DNA of 64,000 nucleotides from assembly GCF_024266705.1 (NCBI RefSeq), contig NZ_CP100756.1, forward strand, positions 2,976,001-3,040,000. Direction: 5' to 3'. Shown piece after piece: positions 61,884 through 64,000 of this stretch (positions within the stretch are counted from its first letter, which is position 1; each line of letters begins with the position of its first letter). The notes below the pieces were generated by a model. That model was not told the origin of the DNA, ran no database searches, and saw nothing but the letters and a program-made list of their open reading frames with translations. This DNA is from Natrinema gelatinilyticum. GTDB taxonomy: Archaea; Halobacteriota; Halobacteria; Halobacteriales; Natrialbaceae. The position numbers and the translations under genes were made by a program.

Positions 61884-62317
61884 TCAGTCCCGTTCAGTAT
61901 CATTGAGCCGGCCGTCTTGCGAGCGCCTCGCCGGAAATCGCCCGCCGATTTCGGACGGCGGGCGACGTTGTGCTTCGCTTTCCGCGCTCCCGGACACGTC
62001 TTCGACGTTCCCGGCCCCGGTCGTGAATTCGCCGGCCGACTCCGTTGAAACCACTTCGAGTACTCGCTCGAAGTCGTCGTCGAGCACGCCGACGTCCTCG
62101 TAGGGGGCCTCCGGTGGGCGTCCGTTGGTTTCGCGATCGGTCTCGAGCGTGTCGGTCGCTTCGACCGGGCTGGACGCGCGACGACGCGACCCGCCGGTCC
62201 ATCGACGGCGACGAACTCGCCGCTCGAGACCTCGCGTTCGGTCATCGTTTTGCGGTCGATTGCGGCCAGACCACTCCCTGCATCCGTACGTTTGAGCGGT
62301 TTGACTCGAAGTTGCAT
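61884..62317 (-). pseudogene. Decayed Cdc48-type AAA ATPase gene
   Basis: From the ATG at 62317, the first 47 residues (MQLRVKPLKRTDAGSGLAAI, EFVAVDGPAGRVVA) are the N-terminal double-psi barrel of Cdc48/VAT. After a frameshift the text continues with GRPPEAPYEDVGVLDDDFER, the linker and start of the first AAA domain, then runs to a stop at 61884. The Walker motifs are gone. Frameshift, internal deletion and truncation mark it as a pseudogene. Confidence 0.8.
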
Positions 62318-62535
62318 GATCGGTACCTGTTAGTTCGGACTGATCGGAGTGGGCACCACTCGTCGCGTGCGGACGATCGACGAAAGTCAGGTCAAGACAG
62401 GGACCGACCGATCGACGCGTGGAGTCGACGCGTCGACGGAGGCTGGGTCACCCGACAATGCCGGGAAACTCTTCACCGGTAGTGGACGGAAGGCAGTGCG
62501 CGATCGTCGGACTCGCGACTGCCGCATCAGGGGCG

Positions 62536-62676
62536 TTACGCCTCGAGCGGGATCGGTTTCCCCCGTACGGTGGTCGACTCTGCCGTCGGTAGCCGGACCT
62601 CGAGGACGCCGTTAGTGTACTCGGCGCTGGTGTAGTCGTCCTCAACCGTCTTGGGGAACCGGAACCGACAGGTACC
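62536..62676 (-). pseudogene. C-terminal remnant of an Hsp20 (alpha-crystallin) gene
   Basis: 46 residues: RFRFPKTVEDDYTSAEYTNG and VLEVRLPTAESTTVRGKPIP are the last strands of the alpha-crystallin domain and the C-terminal tail of haloarchaeal Hsp20. The start of the domain is missing. It lies 219 bases upstream of the decayed Cdc48 gene in the same direction, the usual hsp20-cdc48 order in haloarchaea. Confidence 0.75.
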
Positions 62677-62932
62677 TCGACAGGCTGTCAGACGACGTCT
62701 GACAACGCCGTGGAAACAGGAAGCCCCTCGGAGTGAACGGCGTCGGCCGCGAGCGAGTAGGGGGTAGTTCACTGGGCGTACTAATTGCTGGCCTGAAACG
62801 GGTTCGCTCTTTCCCGCGACGCGACTGCTTCGTTCGGTGACCCGATGACCGGCGGGAGACTGCCTCGCGTGATCGGGGCCGGCTGGCTCGTACGAAAGGA
62901 GATCGTGGGCTCAAGCGGACGGATACCGTGAT

Positions 62933-63277
62933 CTAGTTCGCAGACGAATCGCTGGCAGCCGCGTCGGCCGTCCCGTCCTCGGTTGCGGCCGCACTCCGTT
63001 CGTCACCGGCCTCGTCCGTCGCCTCGAGTTCGGCCTCGTCGATCGCCGCCTCCGCCAGGATCTCCTCGCCGTGTAGGCCCTGTTCTTCCGCGATCGCGAG
63101 CAGGAGTGCGCGCTGTTCGGTGAGCTGGTGGTCCATGCGCGTGACCGTGTCGTGCGTTTCGGCCGTCTTCTCTTCCAGGCCGGTGATTCGCTGCTGGAGT
63201 TTCTGTACCTGCTTGTACATCGCTTCGGCTCGATCCGAGAGGGTCTGGATCTTCTTGGCGGTGCTTCCGAGTCCCAT
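62933..63277 (-). CDS. DUF5798 coiled-coil protein
   Basis: 114 residues. GLGSTAKKIQTLSDRAEAMY and MYKQVQKLQQRITGLEEKTA form a coiled coil, followed by LTEQRALLLAIAEEQGLHGE and an acidic, Ala-rich tail. The pattern is that of the haloarchaeal DUF5798 family. Function unknown, possibly a structural or envelope-linked protein. The ATG at 63277 is preferred. Confidence 0.82.
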   Translation of the reverse strand: MGLGSTAKKIQTLSDRAEAMYKQVQKLQQRITGLEEKTAETHDTVTRMDHQLTEQRALLLAIAEEQGLHGEEILAEAAIDEAELEATDEAGDERSAAATEDGTADAAASDSSAN

Positions 63278-63647
63278 ATTCACACGGTTTGTCGGGGAAC
63301 TAATGGGTCTTTTCCTCCCTTTCACGTTATTTCGTGCCGCACGGTACCAACCTGTGCTATACGAAAGACTTATTACGAACCGTTGGCAGGCATGAATCGT
63401 ATTCGAGGTGATCAGCAACGGTGCCAGCGAGGACACCGAGTACCTGAATGCAAGGCCTCGACTTGCCGTCTCAGCTCTTCGGAGAGATCGGCAGCAACAA
63501 CTACGAACTGTCCGAAGAGACGGACCGTTCGCCTCCACCACCTCGACTCCGTCGTCGATCGCGTCCTGTACACCGCGCTCGAGGACGCGCTGGCGGACCT
63601 TCTGACCGCGTTGGCACCGACGTCGCAACCCGTCGTCGACGTCCCGC
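63278..63647. other. Intergenic region with a possible gene remnant
   Basis: 370 bases. On the plus strand two stretches, MQGLDLPSQLFGEIGSNNYE and LYTALEDALADLLTALAPTS, read like old coding DNA in different frames; I cannot identify the ancestor. The region next to 63277 contains the DUF5798 promoter. Confidence 0.45.
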
Positions 63648-64000
63648 TCAGGCGACGAGACGACGGTGCTGGACCTTCATGCAGTAATCCTGAACGACGG
63701 TTTTCCCGCCGGCCTCCGCCCGATCGACGGCCTCGTCGTCGCGGATGCCCAGTTGCGTCCAGATGGCCTCGATTTCGTCACGTTCGAGCGCCGTGTCGAC
63801 GACGTCGCCGACCTCCTCGCTCGGTCGGAAGATACAGACGACGTCGATGGCTTCGTCGACGTCCGCGAGGGAGTCGTAGGCGGTACTACCGAAGATTTCG
63901 TCGGCGTATGGATTGACCGGAATCACGTCGTAGCCGTTCCTACGCATATACTTCGGAACGCCGTGGGCTGCCTTTCCTGGCGTACTCGAGCAGCCGACAA
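63648..64000 (-). CDS. CoA-binding (YccU-like) protein, 5' end outside window
   Basis: At least 117 residues are seen; the N terminus lies beyond the right edge. VGCSSTPGKAAHGVPKYM and GYDVIPVNPYADEIFGSTAY are the Rossmann-type CoA-binding domain, and later IDVVCIFRPSEEVGDVVDTA and WTQLGIRDDEAVDRAEAGGK match the YccU family (CoA_binding_2). Small stand-alone members occur widely; their role is unknown. Confidence 0.88.
   Translation of the reverse strand, partial: VGCSSTPGKAAHGVPKYMRRNGYDVIPVNPYADEIFGSTAYDSLADVDEAIDVVCIFRPSEEVGDVVDTALERDEIEAIWTQLGIRDDEAVDRAEAGGKTVVQDYCMKVQHRRLVA

Noticed and set aside
1..64000. CRISPR array, rRNA or tRNA genes
   Set aside because: No regularly spaced repeats and no conserved rRNA or complete tRNA found by eye; the only RNA gene I can assign firmly is SRP RNA.

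Overview
This window comes from the chromosome of a haloarchaeon. The DNA is GC-rich, the predicted proteins are strongly acidic, most genes have a TATA-like box about 25-28 bases before the start codon and no leader, and several families are typical of halophilic archaea (DUF5518, DUF7344, DUF5798, F420-dependent LLM oxidoreductase, KEOPS Pcc1, RpoP, archaeal SRP RNA). I cannot name the genus from this sequence.

Layout. 1-6.7 kb: end of a PAS sensor, a VOC dioxygenase-like protein, molybdenum cofactor genes (yqeC, mobA) and a single-subunit molybdenum/tungsten formate dehydrogenase. 6.9-10.7 kb: a three-gene operon for an unknown 300-aa protein, a PQQ alcohol dehydrogenase with the Asp-x-Asp signature of lanthanide enzymes, and a Tat-exported blue copper protein. 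10.8-23.7 kb: EamA and NosL-like genes, an Lrp regulator, the 2-oxoacid:ferredoxin oxidoreductase korAB, a lipoyl-OsmC fusion, a PHP phosphoesterase, aroC and aroA with a thiolase between them, and a DUF7344/DICT regulator pair. 23.9-33.7 kb: stress and membrane genes (two Usp, two AI-2E, two DUF5518, GAP, NhaP) mixed with decayed genes and small mobile elements. 34-47 kb: a candidate structured RNA, lipoprotein, peptidase, aldo-keto reductase, VapBC, K+ channel with RCK domains, F420 enzyme, a beta-propeller gene between two copies of a small repeat, an ABC exporter and truD. 47.5-50.9 kb: carbamoyltransferase, repeats and an MFS transporter. 51-56.6 kb: housekeeping genes (surE, DUF2103, L37Ae, rpoP, pcc1, prefoldin beta, DUF3194). 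56.7-64 kb: lutC-lutBA, a LolA-like lipoprotein, SRP RNA, and remnants of MscS, Cdc48 and Hsp20 genes.

Main results. (1) The PQQ dehydrogenase has the residues expected for lanthanide use (Cys151-Cys152, Glu219, Asn279, Asp322, Asp324) but no signal peptide. It sits in an operon with an exported cupredoxin, 0.6 kb downstream of the formate dehydrogenase, which suggests an alcohol or C1 oxidation module. (2) Five small palindromic elements (three of 47-48 nt, two of about 150 nt) all lie directly 3' of TCTAC and four of the five end in TTCAC. They look like IS200/IS605-type non-autonomous elements. One splits a DUF5518 gene, and removing exactly 47 nt restores the frame. (3) A second family of about 83 bp has terminal inverted repeats; in one of its three copies the 18-bp core is inverted relative to the arms. 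Two copies bracket the beta-propeller gene. (4) A promoter-headed three-way-junction RNA candidate lies at about 34.19-34.30 kb.
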